This document shows positions 30,905-41,575 of a stretch of 64,000 bases of DNA, piece after piece. Below the pieces are notes generated by a model. The model made no database searches and was not told the origin of the DNA. It was given only the letters and a program-made list of their open reading frames with translations. The DNA is from Pseudoips prasinana (Eukaryota; Arthropoda; Insecta; Lepidoptera; Nolidae): the NCBI GenBank assembly GCA_951640165.1, contig OX621248.1, forward strand, positions 1,240,001-1,304,000, read 5' to 3'. Numbering within the stretch: position 1 is the stretch's first letter; every line of letters starts with the position of its first letter. A program made the translations under genes and the position numbers.

Positions 30905-31135
30905 TGGTGCCGGTGGCGGATATCTGAAGACCATCACCCCATCTCATCCCGTGGGGGGCGTAAAAGTCACCCAGGGGATTATCTACCGGACAGCAGCTTC
31001 TGAGTACTATGACCATGATAGTGCGATCGCCAACCCATCTGTCAAGCGTGGCGATTATGACGTAACCCCCCCTATGATGATTTTTGGGGGAGCCTTTTGT
31101 CCAGCAGTGGACTTCTTACAGCTGTTATTATGATG
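30905..31135 (+). repeat. Repeat D, copy 3
   Basis: Full-length D with 'ccatcaccccatctcatccc', 'gccaacccatctgtcaagcg' and 'tttgtccagcagtggacttc'. Confidence 0.8.
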
Positions 31136-31259
31136 AACAAAATAAGGTAATCTGATTGTTCTACTTTAAAACTCGTACCATTCTATATGTATCATAGTGA
31201 AAAATACTCGCAGTAACGGGTAACTAACGTACCTATTTAAGTTTATGTTAAATTTGATC

Positions 31260-31480
31260 AACAGTTTCGACCTCTTCAAAGTGAATGCTACCCGCAAGAT
31301 GTCGCGTCCCGTCTCACGTTGAGTGCGACGGCTCGTGCGCCTCGTTGCGATAGACGAATTTACCGAACAGCCCCCGCGTTGACGACAATCTCACACTGAG
31401 CACCGACACCATCAGCTTATACCACACAGCTCTGCGTCTTCCTAGCTAGTTGACGCTGACAACAATGATCCGCAAATACG
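31260..31480 (+). promoter_or_regulatory. GC-richer upstream region of candidate gene start
   Basis: About 220 bp that is clearly less AT-rich than its surroundings and shares no block with the repeat families of the window. It lies directly before a TATA box. Possible promoter-proximal region; the evidence is compositional only. Confidence 0.35.
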
Positions 31481-31488
31481 TATAAAAA
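31481..31488 (+). promoter_or_regulatory. TATA box (TATAAAAA)
   Basis: A good TATA match followed after about 30 bp by 'acttcaccatcc', a plausible start point, and then an ATG at 31537. Confidence 0.45.
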
Positions 31489-31536
31489 CATCCACCCTAC
31501 TTCACCATCCACCAGCCATATCGCAACAAGCCGCGC

Positions 31537-31602
31537 ATGAGATACGACGCGATATCGTGCAAGTCCTTTGAAGATGACCTCCTGAAGAGATTGAAACTGT
31601 TG
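31537..31602 (+). CDS. Candidate first coding exon of an unknown gene
   Basis: ATG at 31537 opens 22 codons, MRYDAISCKSFEDDLLKRLK and two leucines, ending at a good 5' splice site (TTG|GTGAGT at 31603). Read through, it stops a few codons later, so the exon model needs the donor. I do not recognise the peptide, and it has no signal-peptide character. The TATA box, short leader and donor in the right order support it. No downstream exon is identified within the window, so this stays a hypothesis. Confidence 0.35.
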
Positions 31603-31714
31603 GTGAGTTACTTTTAAGTATTTTCACTATATTTCCTCCTTACATCAGTTTTAATTATTATATAATAAGCATGTATATCAGTGGCATGTTTAACGCTTAT
31701 ATAATAATAATATG

Positions 31715-31820
31715 ATATCCTGGGACATTATTTACACACGGCCATCTCATTCCAAACTAAGCAGAGCTAGTATTATAGAAATCGGACAAACTGATATACT
31801 ACATATACTACTTTTCTTTT
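31715..31820 (-). repeat. SINE C tail fragment
   Basis: 'cctgggacattatttacaca', 'ctaagcagagctagtattat' and 'aactgatatactacat' in reverse to the SINE C tail. Confidence 0.6.
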
Positions 31821-31837
31821 ATAAATATATACTTATA

Positions 31838-32231
31838 CAACATGTAACGTAATTAACGCACACCCTCAAACACCCCAATTAGATTATAATGTTGTAATCA
31901 TAATACATACACTGAATTTTTAATTTAACATGTATATGCATTGTTATTTACTAAATTAGTTTCTTGGAATAAAGTTTTGTTTTTTTTATTTAGTATTTTA
32001 TGATAGAATTTGTATGAATACAAAAAGACTGCGATTTTAAAAGTCTTACTACTTTGACTTAAGTTCCATTTGAATTTGTTTTGACTGTACAGGGTCAATA
32101 TGACAATAAAATCCGTAGTTTTAATTATTTTGGAATAGAGAATTACCTTTATTAAAAATTATATAAATCGATTCAGTAATCGATTCTGAACAAACTATTT
32201 TCAGTATGTGCGTTAATTAAGTTACAAGTTA
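31838..32231. mobile_element. MITE J, copy 1 (uninterrupted, 394 bp)
   Basis: Terminal inverted repeats of about 25 bp: CAACATGTAACGTAATTAAC at the left and TGCGTTAATTAAGTTAC at the right. Flanked by TA (31836-31837, 32232-32233), as for Tc1/mariner-type elements. No transposase frame. Copies at 48804-49480 and 54131-54781 each carry an insert. Unrelated in its ends to the autonomous mariner in this window. Confidence 0.85.
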
Positions 32232-32234
32232 TAT

Positions 32235-32800
32235 AGATAATCACAAACAGAAATGTTCATGCACATATATAGAAGACTAAGTAACGGCCTGTTTAAAGAA
32301 ATTAAAAACCAATCAATTTTAAACCCTATATGATATAAACAAAACTACAAATTCAATTCTCAAAATAGAGCATCGATCATAATATCAAATGGGAATAAAA
32401 AGCAAACCTTTATCACATCGACACCCCTTGAGAAATAGGGGTGGCAGCATTAATTCAACTTATAATGGATACAGGCCTTCTTAGCTCTAGGGACCGACCT
32501 ATGTCATCACAGATCTGGGTTATCATTTGAATTTTATAATACTTGATACTACCAGCAGTCGTGGCTTCGCACCTTTTGAAAAAGGCAGCTTATTGTTAGG
32601 AGTTAAAGTTAAAATTTATAATGCTCCTAAACTTATGTAATTGACAGCGTTATTCGGAAACAAGCACACATCCAAGTAAAATGTTAATTTAGCATATGAT
32701 TTATTATACTATTATGATTCTTAATTCAGGACAGATACATCCATCATCTCTCCTCTTTAGAAGAAGGTTATCGTTGATATTTATTTTAATATGATTCGAG
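32235..32800. other. No recognised feature
   Basis: AT-rich sequence, nothing recognised. Confidence 0.4.
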
Positions 32801-32802
32801 TG

Positions 32803-32940
32803 GTTGGCAAACGCTTGTTTTTCACGCTGGAAGTCTTGGGTTCGATTTCCACCAGGACAGATATTTGTATGCATGAGCATGTCTGTTTGTCCTGAGTCTG
32901 TGTGTAAATATCTATATTACTTATATAGATAAGTTAATAG
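32803..32940 (+). repeat. SINE C, head and body
   Basis: B box GGGTTCGATTTCC, 'gacagatatttgtatgcat' and 'gtctgtttgtcctgagtctg'; the tail is lost. Confidence 0.7.
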
Positions 32941-32964
32941 TGTAAATATCTATATTACTTATAA

Positions 32965-33010
32965 AAATAATGTTCAGCAGTGGACTTTTTACAGCTGTTA
33001 TGATCACCGC
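32965..33010 (+). repeat. Repeat D tail scrap
   Basis: 'gttcagcagtggactttttac' then 'agctgttatgatca' matches the end of D. Confidence 0.5.
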
Positions 33011-33014
33011 TAGA

Positions 33015-33575
33015 TCTACGAGGCAGGCACATAAAACATACTCTAAAAACAACGGGTTAACAGCTTTAATTAACAACACAATCACTTTTATTATCAGGAA
33101 GTACAGATAGACATATTTCATATAAAATTCTTGTATAGATGAAACCTTCATCCGTTTGTTGGAGTTCTATTACAATTGAGATTAGATGTAGAGGCGTCGG
33201 ATATCCGATTAGTTTACCTGTGGTAATAAATGTCAATTTTGAATGTCTCTTTCGTTCTTGTTTCTGATAGAGATATTCATTGTAGATTAGGTTAGGACTT
33301 CAAATATGATTGATATGAAAAAAATCTTGATGTAATCGTTAATTTTTTTTTTCTCTACGTGCATTAAAATACTTAATCATTAAATTAATATTTAAAATTC
33401 ATTTATTCCGTAAAAGTTTTACATTAATGTGGATTCGTAATTTTTTTTTACCCTACCGTGCAGTGCATGACGTAGCAGCTAGTGAGAAACTCTGCCAAAA
33501 ATCTCAGTACGAATCCTTATATAACATCAATATAATTATTTATTATTAAACTTAACTTAACTATTACTTTTATGG
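33015..33575. other. No recognised feature
   Basis: AT-rich, nothing recognised. Confidence 0.4.
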
Positions 33576-33577
33576 TG

Positions 33578-33687
33578 AAACACACATAACTTACACAAAA
33601 TTTCTCATTAATTAAGTGACATTTGTGCAACAAAGTGCACTTTTGTCACTTAATTAATTAGAAATTTTGTGTAAGTTATGTGTGTTT
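33578..33687. mobile_element. Foldback element or MITE, 110 bp
   Basis: The left arm from 33578 (AAACACACATAACTTACAC...) pairs with the right arm ending at 33687 over about 44 bp with very few mismatches. The loop contains 'gcaacaaagtgcac'. Likely a small foldback transposon; no clear target duplication. Confidence 0.55.
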
Positions 33688-33984
33688 CTGTTCAATTTGC
33701 TACACAATTTGGTTTTAATGATTCTTTGAAACTTATACTTCATAGATATATTATTAATGTATACATTACGAATTATTATTAATTAATAATTTCTATTAAT
33801 AATTGTAGTTATATCATGTAGACTGTCTCGTTCTTTTGGTAAATTGGTATGCGTAGTCAGTATGGCCTGAGCCACTGTCGAGAACAGACGTACAGCGCAT
33901 GATGGCATTATGCGTATTATATATTGTCTAAACAGTGATATATGACAGAGAACATAAAAAAATAGTACGGATGTATTAGTATTG

Positions 33985-34232
33985 GACGGGCTGGTTGGTA
34001 AATGATTGCATTTTCCGCCGCGGGTCGTGGTTCGATTCCCACCCAGGACAGATATTTGTGTGTATGAACATGGGTATATGTCCAGAGTCTGGGTTTAATT
34101 ATCTATATAAATATGTATTTACATATGAAAAGTAGTATATGTAATATAATTATCAGTTATCTGGTTTCCATAATACTAGCTCCGCTTAGTTTGGGATCAG
34201 GAAGCCTTGTGTGAATAATGTCCCAGTCATTA
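33985..34232 (+). repeat. SINE C, complete copy
   Basis: 'ggctggttggtaaatgattg' head, B box GGTTCGATTCCC, 'tgtccagagtctgggtttaa', tail 'ggtttccataatactagctc...gtgaataatgtcccag' plus (ATT). Confidence 0.85.
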
Positions 34233-34268
34233 CTATTCGTACGAGCTCTGCTCGCATTAATTCTACCA

Positions 34269-34331
34269 GCATATATGTACGTGGGTCACATAAATAGGTC
34301 CACTATTTATGTGACCCACGTACATATATGC
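34269..34331. repeat. Perfect hairpin, 29-bp arms, 5-base loop
   Basis: GCATATATGTACGTGGGTCA... at 34269-34297 is the exact reverse complement of 34303-34331. Almost no loop, so the DNA may extrude as a cruciform. No ends or target duplication identify a transposon. Confidence 0.75.
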
Positions 34332-34488
34332 TTGTCACTTGAAGAGAGCCATCTAGCCATGAAACTGAAATAATTAAATAAACCGATTTGGGAATGCAAT
34401 AAAAAAATTGGCGCCCCATACTAAAAGCATCAGCTGATCGTTATTCTTGTACGGGTAAATAACTTATTTTTTGTGTTTTTTGCATGTT

Positions 34489-34665
34489 TTTCTTCTTCTT
34501 ATCGTGACGATGGTACGAATTTAATATTATCTGCCAAAATTTGGCACTTTGGCAGAAGCGTCATAAAACTCCTGAAGGAAATAGGAGACTGGACAGTAGG
34601 AACAAGCAGGTAAATATGCCATAGTTTGGGGTGACACACCGGACTCGCAGATTTTTTGTGATGTT
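34489..34665 (-). pseudogene. Jockey-like LINE 3' end fragment
   Basis: The 'cttcttcttatcgtgacgat' tail and 'tatgccatagtttggggtg' align with the 3' end of the LINE relic at 163-400. Only the last part of the C-terminal frame remains and it is broken. Confidence 0.55.
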
Positions 34666-34669
34666 TGCA

Positions 34670-35655
34670 TATTGATATGCTATTTAGTTTTATGGGCAAA
34701 TTAAGTTCATTAACTTACGTCCACTAATAATTACCAACATGTACATATATTTATTTCTACCAGCCGCCTTAGCCGCTTGTTTTATTATGTCGGTGTAAAC
34801 GAACAATGGACTCAATTGCAGACATAATCTCAAAACTTAATTTAAGCAGATACGTATAACGTATAGTATTAGGTTTATTCAATTTGGACCCAAACTTATT
34901 AGCATAGGCGGGATTGGTGTCCTACCTTACAATTGAATGGTGTCACCCGCTAAATGGGTCTATTTGAAATAAAAACTTCTGGATGTGTTTTATATCATAG
35001 AAATGGTTTCACCAATTAAGTAACGACTAGCAACAGAAACTGTAATATCTATTAAAACCGGACAAACTGGGATTTTTTTTGTTTTGTACTAACCTTATCT
35101 ATCACTCATAAATTCTTTCTTTATCAACTAACCACTCGTCTATTTTTACGAGGACCCTTAATACAGCTGTCCATTTTAAAATCGTAGCGTTTTGTCAAAG
35201 CATTGTTTGTATTTTTCTATTATATACGAGTGTGTGTGTGCATTATGTTGTTCGTAGCTGGTTGTATAAGCTTAATACTGGACGCGTAGAGATTTCATTA
35301 TTACATATCTATTTGTTATTTGCTTTTGTTTTGTTCCGTTGACCAATGGCTACATATAAAATTATAAAATGTGACATAAATTCAATATTATACCAATTTA
35401 TATACTCCTATTTTAATTTGACTACATGCTAAAAGCTGTGACATATTATTTACTGTGTTGTGACAATGAATTATTATAAACTATGTACTATGTTCGCATG
35501 CCTTGAAGTGGCTAAATAGATTATAAGGACCACCCTATAATAAGACCTACATACATTGTAAACTCTATTTACTGTGAACTGTAAATAAATGAAAAAATGA
35601 ATTTAAATCATATGTGAGTAATATTGTGATTGTGATGATGACTGCAAGCAATTTT
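34670..35655. other. No recognised feature
   Basis: About 1 kb, AT-rich, nothing recognised. Confidence 0.4.
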
Positions 35656-35659
35656 TGGA

Positions 35660-35925
35660 AGTAAAACATCTTTACGCATCCTTTACTCAGAAATTAAGCT
35701 GGTGAATGCATAACTAGAGCGTTACGAAAAGAGTGATTGGGTGCGAACGGAAGTTGAAAGGGAGATAAGTAAGTGAAGATAGAAAGAGAAAGTTACGTTT
35801 CGTATATTACTGTAGGAGCAAGAGAGAGAAAGAGGTGCAAGCACATATTTTCTTTCTATTTGTATCTTTTACCAGTTTTCTTTAAACAGTTGCCTTTCGT
35901 ATATCTAAGTGCTACTGCAGTCGCT
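35660..35925 (+). repeat. Repeat I, copy 2
   Basis: 'catctttacgcatcctttac', 'actagagcgttacgaaaaga', 'caagagagagaaagaggtgc', 'cacatattttctttctattt'. Uninterrupted, unlike copy 1. Confidence 0.65.
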
Positions 35926-35929
35926 TGAT

Positions 35930-36500
35930 CTGAAGCACAATTGCTTGTTTTTTTATATTATGAGATTATTCATGATTCATTTATTTAAATTTAAACACGA
36001 GTTGTGATATTAGTCAATAATCCTAAGCCAACAAACCCTTAAGGCTGAGAGGAGGCGTTTCCTCTTTTTGTGTGTTCTATTGCCTATGCCCCCGGCCACT
36101 TTCTACTATGACACCTCTCGCCGTCGATGTGACGTTCAACCTCACATCCTAGAACATTTATGATCTCCTACGGTACGCTTTCAGTTTAACTCCCCCCGAC
36201 GTACGCTGAGGCTGAGAAATGAACTCTCTGCCACGTTATTACCAAGAAACTACACCTTCAAAAATTAAATAGCATGTCTTCTAAACGGTCAGAAATGCTC
36301 AATGCCTTAGATGTCGCAAGCATCCGCTACGGCTACGGTGATTGCTCACCGACCAACCAAAAAAAAATCTAAATATTGTTTTATTTCTTCAGAAGTAACT
36401 CCAAATAAAGACCTCACGATGGTATTGTAACTGAAAATTGTGTCAGTTAAGCCTCATACCCGTTTAAGGACGTAAGTCATAAGTATGAAAGATTTGATTG
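35930..36500. other. No certain feature; possible old LINE tail
   Basis: 36270-36350 ('gtcagaaatgctcaatgcct...ggctacggtgattgctcacc') is reminiscent of a LINE 3' end, but it has no second copy here. Confidence 0.35.
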
Positions 36501-36502
36501 AC

Positions 36503-36753
36503 GGTCACCGTAGCCTAGTCGGTAGCTCCTGCCTACGAAACTGGTGGTCCTGGGTTCGAATCCCAGTAAGTGCAAATATTTGTGTGATGAGCACGAATAT
36601 TTGTTTCTGAGTCATGGATGTTTTCTATGTTTATAAGTATTTATCTATCTATATAAGTATGTATATCGTCGCCTGGTACCCATAGTACAAGCTTTGCTTA
36701 GTTTGGGGCTAGGAAGATCTATGTAACACTGTCCCTAGATATTATTATTATTT
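36503..36753 (+). repeat. SINE B, copy 5
   Basis: Complete: A box TAGCCTAGTCGG, B box GGTTCGAATCC, body and tail 'gtccctagatattattatt'. A few bases are missing between the A and B boxes. Confidence 0.88.
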
Positions 36754-36759
36754 CTTCAA

Positions 36760-37445
36760 CATTATTACTTGTTGGCTCTTAACAATTACACATCATCCGC
36801 AGATCCTCCTAGACATGTGTATAAACCTTCTGCTGCGATCATACCAACAAAAGGCAAACATCATAGTTTAAATGTGGGGTCTGTAAAGTGTTGCACTTAA
36901 CATATTATGTTATACTTTAATATATTATGTACCTACTCACTACTACGTCAATTGTATTAAAGCATAGAGTAAAATGCTTTAAATCTCGCTAAAGTCTAGT
37001 ACAACTTGTTCCGTAAATCCAGCTGGCGGACACTCAGGAGATATAGAAAAAGTTTTGCAGGAACAACTTTGTATGCTAAAAATTTGTTCGCAAATTTTAG
37101 GTGAACTAGCTGTCAAGTATGTAGTAGTATCCAAGTAGTAGTAGATGTATTTTAAAAAATTAGAGTTACATGCATACAAAAGGATCTAAGTTAGTAGTTT
37201 TGTGACCTAAGTAGTCGCAAAATTTGTAGTATTGAGGTAAAACTATGATAATTTTTACTAAGTTATTTACCTATGTAGGCATAGAGGAGCTCTGGGGAAA
37301 CCCAAAGTTATAATGGACACTCACACGATTAAGTACCTCTGCGCATGGTCAGTCCACAGATGGGTAACCTGTAATTTATGTCTCTGTGCTTCGTAGGGCA
37401 TGTTAAGCTGTTGGTCCAGTTTGGTTTTATACTGTATTATACAAC
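36760..37445. other. No recognised feature
   Basis: AT-rich, nothing recognised. Confidence 0.4.
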
Positions 37446-37447
37446 AA

Positions 37448-37686
37448 CTAGCGGCCCGGTACGTGCTTCGCTACGCTTTTAAGTATTAGTACAAATTGTT
37501 TGTATATGGGAGTATAGAATGATGTTGATTTTACACTTTTTCAAGACTTTTTTTAAATTTTCTCTACGTACAAACCTTCCCTGGACTTCCACGAATAATT
37601 CAAGGCCAAAATTAGCCAAATCGGTAAAGGCGTTGTTGAGTTATAAAACTACAACGAAAAGTGGCATTGATTTTTATATATATAGA
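37448..37686 (-). mobile_element. Non-autonomous Helitron, 239 bp
   Basis: On the minus strand it starts A|TCTATATATATAAAAATC and ends GGCCGCTAG|T. The core has 'ggctaattttggccttgaat' and 'cctttaccgatttggct'. A short GC-rich hairpin-capable stretch (GTAGCGAAGCAC) precedes the end. A different subfamily from the 178-bp type. Confidence 0.75.
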
Positions 37687-37689
37687 TTA

Positions 37690-38095
37690 TTATTGTTATG
37701 CCATGTTAGAGGCATATTGGGCGACTTGATAATTACCCATACGGTGCTTACATTTTATCTTGTCTTGTTAGCCTATATAGTGTACATCTCCAAAGTTTGC
37801 CTATACAGTTTTCATTTCCTAACTCTTCTTAACCAGAAAAACCCAACAAAGTATACTCGAGTAGAGTACAAAATAATTTGTGCTCTAAAACGTAGTATGA
37901 ATACATAAACAGCTTACTGACGACATTTTGAGAGTCAACTAACTAAAACTTCGACGGGGCTTCAAGAACCTTTGTTATTATCGAGAAGTTGGCGCAGCTT
38001 TACTAACTCTAAATTCTCCATCAGTTTTATTGGCAGCAAGAATTTTAAATACAAATATTTTTTCAATTTTTATTTAAGTTCAGTTAAGCCAAAAT
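37690..38095. other. No recognised feature
   Basis: Frames of up to 129 codons here (37519-37908) run over the Helitron edge and look fortuitous. Confidence 0.4.
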
Positions 38096-38096
38096 C

Positions 38097-38262
38097 TTAT
38101 ATAGATAATTACACTCCGACTCAGGACATACAGAAATGTTCATGCACACAAATCTATGTCCTGGATAAAATAAATAAAATGAGGAAATAAGATGAGGATC
38201 AAAACTACGACCTGCGGCGAGAAAGAAACCTACCAAACACGCGAACCGGCCTGTCTACTGTA
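38097..38262 (-). repeat. SINE C, degraded
   Basis: 'tagataattacactccgact' through 'tacgacctgcggcgagaaag' and 'aaccggcctg' follow SINE C in reverse with an extra AT-rich piece in the head. Confidence 0.6.
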
Positions 38263-38264
38263 GT

Positions 38265-39240
38265 ACCAGCCATGCGGCATTCATACACAAAATCGATTAA
38301 CATTTAGTTTTTTAATAGTTTCTTTGTTACAAAGGGCTGGCAGTCTGTCCAGTTTCAGGTTATCAATTTATGGTCTCTAAACCAAGTTGCAGTAACTGCA
38401 ATTACTCACCGTTTAACCCATGCACTAAGATAACTTAACTTTGTTATAAAATGTGGAGAAACAAATGCGATAATAGCCCTACGGGGACCTCGCCACGGCT
38501 AAGAGAGATTTTATTTAACCATAATGAGTTATTGCACATTATGCGCAAAGATCAAAACTAAATACAGCATGAGTTTATTAGTAATGTATTGTAAAGTAAA
38601 AGTATGATAATATATCCATTGATAAAATCAAAATATGGTTACTTTAGTGGTAGTTTCTATCTGTAAAACCAAATTTAAGGTAATATTATAGTCTCTATAA
38701 GATTTTGTTTTGTAAGAATATTGTAAGTGTTGTCAATGTATGCACCTGTAAAGGCAAATCATAATTAAATATGGATAAATTGTTAAGTTGCATTGTGATA
38801 TGTCGATGGTGAATAGTTTAAAAAAGAAATGTCCAAGTTTTTGATAGGTCAATGGCATTTTGTATTTAATTTTAAATTATAAGCATGTATTAATGATTAT
38901 GTTTAATTTTAGGGGTGCACTAACCTGGTATCATCATCACCATTGCTATTAATCCAATTCATTTTCTGTCAGCGCTTTATGTAATCTTCTCCCATTCGTC
39001 TCTTCCTGACGATGTCTCTTTGTTCACACCCTTCCTAACTATATCTTCCCCTCGAGTCATTATCTATATTCGTTACTTACACTCGGCTCCCTACGTGCCT
39101 TTAATTCCAAAGGGTAACAGACGCCCCTGACCGATGTTTAATTCTTAACTTTTATTTTCTAACTAATAAAATGGATCATCGATATACATACATTTGATTA
39201 CTTTTTATTCATTCATATCAAATAAAAGTAGAGCTAACAA
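38265..39240. other. No certain feature
   Basis: 38930-39130 has 'atcatcatcaccattgc' and pyrimidine-rich blocks that may be an old LINE end. Otherwise unremarkable. Confidence 0.35.
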
Positions 39241-39422
39241 ATAAAAAACCGGCCAAGTGCGAGTCTGACTCGCCCATGAAGGGTTCCGTACCAGCAAGTA
39301 TTTCAGTTGATTAAATGAAAGCAAATTGCGGTTTACGATTTATGACGTATTAAAAAGAAATACCTGCTAGATCTCGTGCAAACCAATTTTCGTTGTTAGT
39401 TTGCATGGTAATGTATATTATA

Positions 39423-39783
39423 TCTATACATCTATACAAATAAATAAAATTGGAGTGTCTGTTTGTAATATTGAAATAACCGGTTATGACTACATAAATA
39501 TGAATATATGTATATATATATTCATATTTATGTATGGATATAGGTACATACACCAAAATAACATTTTTTACATTTTTTGTCTGTCTGTCTGTCTGTTTGT
39601 TCCGGCTAATCTCTGAAACGGCTGAACCGATTTTGACGGGACTTTTATTGGCAGGTAGCTGATGTAATAAGGAGCAACTAGGGCTACTTTTATTTTAGAC
39701 AAAGTCATTTATTTTACAAAAAAAACAAAAAAAAAAACAAAATAAACTAATTAACACGCGGACGAAGTCGCGGGCACAGCTAG
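39423..39783 (+). mobile_element. Non-autonomous Helitron, 361 bp, nested in O
   Basis: 5' A|TCTATACATCTATACAAA and 3' CACAGCTAG|T, with the hairpin CGCGGACGAAGTCGCG eight bases before CTAG. These are the standard Helitron end signals. The interior carries 'ctgaaacggctgaaccgat' and an 18-bp perfect palindrome at 39491-39534. Confidence 0.88.
39491..39534. repeat. Perfect 18-bp inverted repeat in Helitron
   Basis: TACATAAATATGAATATA at 39491-39508 is matched by its reverse complement at 39517-39534. It is AT-rich and may simply be a replication slippage product. Confidence 0.7.
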
Positions 39784-40079
39784 TCTTAAATAAATTTATT
39801 GTTCACAAAATTATTGTCCTTTTTCTATTTTTGTTTCAAAATCTTAATGCGGTTCACCGAGTACATTTACCTATCAAAGTTTCAACAGAACAGCTCTTAT
39901 AGTTTCGGAAAAAACTGGCTGTGACATACGGACGGACAGACAGTCAGACATGACGAAACTATAAGCGTTCCGTTTTTTGCCATTGCTACGGAACCCTAAA
40001 AACCTACATCAAGTAAACGTCGCCATCATCACAAAAGTCTAAGTTTTAGCGATGTCTGAAATGTAATGTCATCGTCATG

Positions 40080-40340
40080 TCAATCTAATGACGTTCACTG
40101 CTGGACAAAGGTCTCCCTAAAAGATTTCCACAATAGAGGTAATTAAGGCATTTGTATCCCTCCAAATTATGGTAGATCCATAATTTGGAGGGATACTTAT
40201 GCCTTAATTACCACGCTTGGGTAATACACCATACAATACACCATACTACAATCGCCAACGGGTTGGCGATTGTAGTATGATGGTCGTAGTCCACAGAAAC
40301 GCTGCCGAGGCCTCTCAGAGAGCGGGCAGCAGCGTATCTG
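40080..40340 (-). repeat. LINE T tail and repeat D with internal inversions
   Basis: 40080-40130 is the T tail in reverse. 40180-40330 is D in reverse, containing two inverted repeats: arms 40138-40172/40178-40212 (35 bp, two mismatches) and 40242-40259/40262-40279 (18 bp, perfect). D sequence is thus duplicated back-to-back. Confidence 0.7.
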
Positions 40341-40374
40341 GTAGTAGTTTTTTTTTTTTTGACCTGACGCTATA

Positions 40375-40600
40375 GTTAGCCTAGGAGGCTTTCACTACTT
40401 CACCAGACTATGAGGCGAGCAGAGGGCTCAAGCCATCTAGCAATTAAGTAACCCGCGCCGGAGGGCACCCCCTGTGGGGTTCAAACCTCGACTCTGGGCG
40501 ATTACTGGCGGAGAGAGGGCAGAGATCATCATTTTAGGGAGTTTTGTGCAACTTTCGCTCTTCATCCCTTTTGTTAATGGAGGTTTCGTTAATGACATGA
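40375..40600 (+). repeat. Repeat W, copy 2
   Basis: 'gttagcctaggaggctttca', 'cccctgtggggttcaaacct', 'gggcgattactggcgg', ending 'ttttgttaatgg'. Matches the two W blocks near 15.1 and 15.7 kb. Confidence 0.5.
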
Positions 40601-40664
40601 CGCGGCCCCCTCCGCGTTGAGGGGGCTTTTTATCGATACGATATGCAAACTAATCTGGTAGTAG

Positions 40665-40755
40665 AAATCGACCTAAGGATTTATACCCTTGGGTCGACTT
40701 CTACTCCCTTCATGGGATGAAAGGGGGTGGCGATATTCTATGCCGACAGCCACAC
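40665..40755. repeat. Repeat D 5' fragment
   Basis: 'gtagtagaaatcgacctaag' and, inverted, 'gggtcgacttctactccc...ggatgaaagggggtggcgat' are parts of D. Again a back-to-back arrangement. Confidence 0.5.
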
Positions 40756-40759
40756 AGAA

Positions 40760-41250
40760 AATGTTGCCAATTGTGTACCTAACAAAAGAAGAGCCGTGGT
40801 TTTGTTTACAATAACATGATAATATCAGTTTGTGGGTCACTTTTATTATTTAAGTTTGGGCAATTGGCTTGGTTCATGCATAATGAAACTGGATTACTGA
40901 AGGTCAGCGGGAATGAGGTTACGAGGAGAAATATTTTTGTGGTTAGTGTTAGTATTATTTTGTTGTATTATTTTTGAAACTAAAGATATCTTGTAATGAC
41001 CCAGTTAGGTTAATGTGTCGTTTACTTAATAGTCAATGGTTAGACCCTAGGCCATTTTGTGACCTCTAGGTTTATTTTGAGTACTTAAGCGTATACTAAT
41101 TATTGTAATATCGTTTCAAAAACGCTAGGATGGGATTCTTTGGACCTAACTTTTATTCACAACTCTGTTTTGTACCAATTTCACCCGCAAAGCTTGGATA
41201 GATTCGTTTGCCTTCTGCCTTAGGGTTTGTACAAGCTGCGTCTTTGTATA
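40760..41250. other. No recognised feature
   Basis: Nothing recognised before the hAT element. Confidence 0.4.
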
Positions 41251-41394
41251 TCTTTATTGTAGGGTTGTAACGGATCTTCGCCTCCGCTTCCGTTACTGCG
41301 GAAGTTCCGCATGAAATCGTACCTTCACCTCCGCCTCCGCCTCCGCCTCCGCTGTTTTTTTGCGGAGTTATAACGGAGGTTTATTTACGGCATA

Positions 41395-41466
41395 ATCATA
41401 TATCTCTGCATCACCCAAAGGTCGACTGGCAGAGAATGCCTTTGGCATCAATTCCACCTTTGTCAT
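41395..41466 (+). repeat. LINE tail L fragment inside hAT
   Basis: 'cacccaaaggtcgactggca', 'gagaatgcctttggcatcaa' and 'ttccacctttgtc' match the L tail. Confidence 0.6.
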
Positions 41467-41575
41467 TATCATCATCATCATATCAGCGGAATGACGCCCA
41501 CAGCTGGACAAAAGCTTTTTGGGGGAGGCCTTTGTCCAGCAGTGGACGTCTTTCGGCTGATATGATGATACTCTT
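41467..41575. repeat. Inverted pair of LINE T tails
   Basis: 'atcatcatatcagcggaat...cagctggacaaaagc' followed at once by 'gaggcctttgtccagcagt...cggctgatatgatga', each about 50 bp. They can fold into a long hairpin. Confidence 0.75.

Larger units (their letters stand above)
39245..39999 (+). repeat. Repeat O, copy 3, carrying a Helitron
   Basis: Left end 'aaaaaccggccaagtgcgag' with 'gaagggttccgtacc'; right end 'tgctacggaaccctaaaaa'. The right interior ('aatgcggttcaccgagtac', 'ctcttatagtttcggaaaaa') matches 12690-12870. The Helitron at 39423-39783 interrupts it. Confidence 0.75.

Noticed and set aside
37519..37908. 129-codon frame as host gene
   Set aside because: It starts inside a Helitron, is hydrophobic and AT-driven, and has no recognisable domain.
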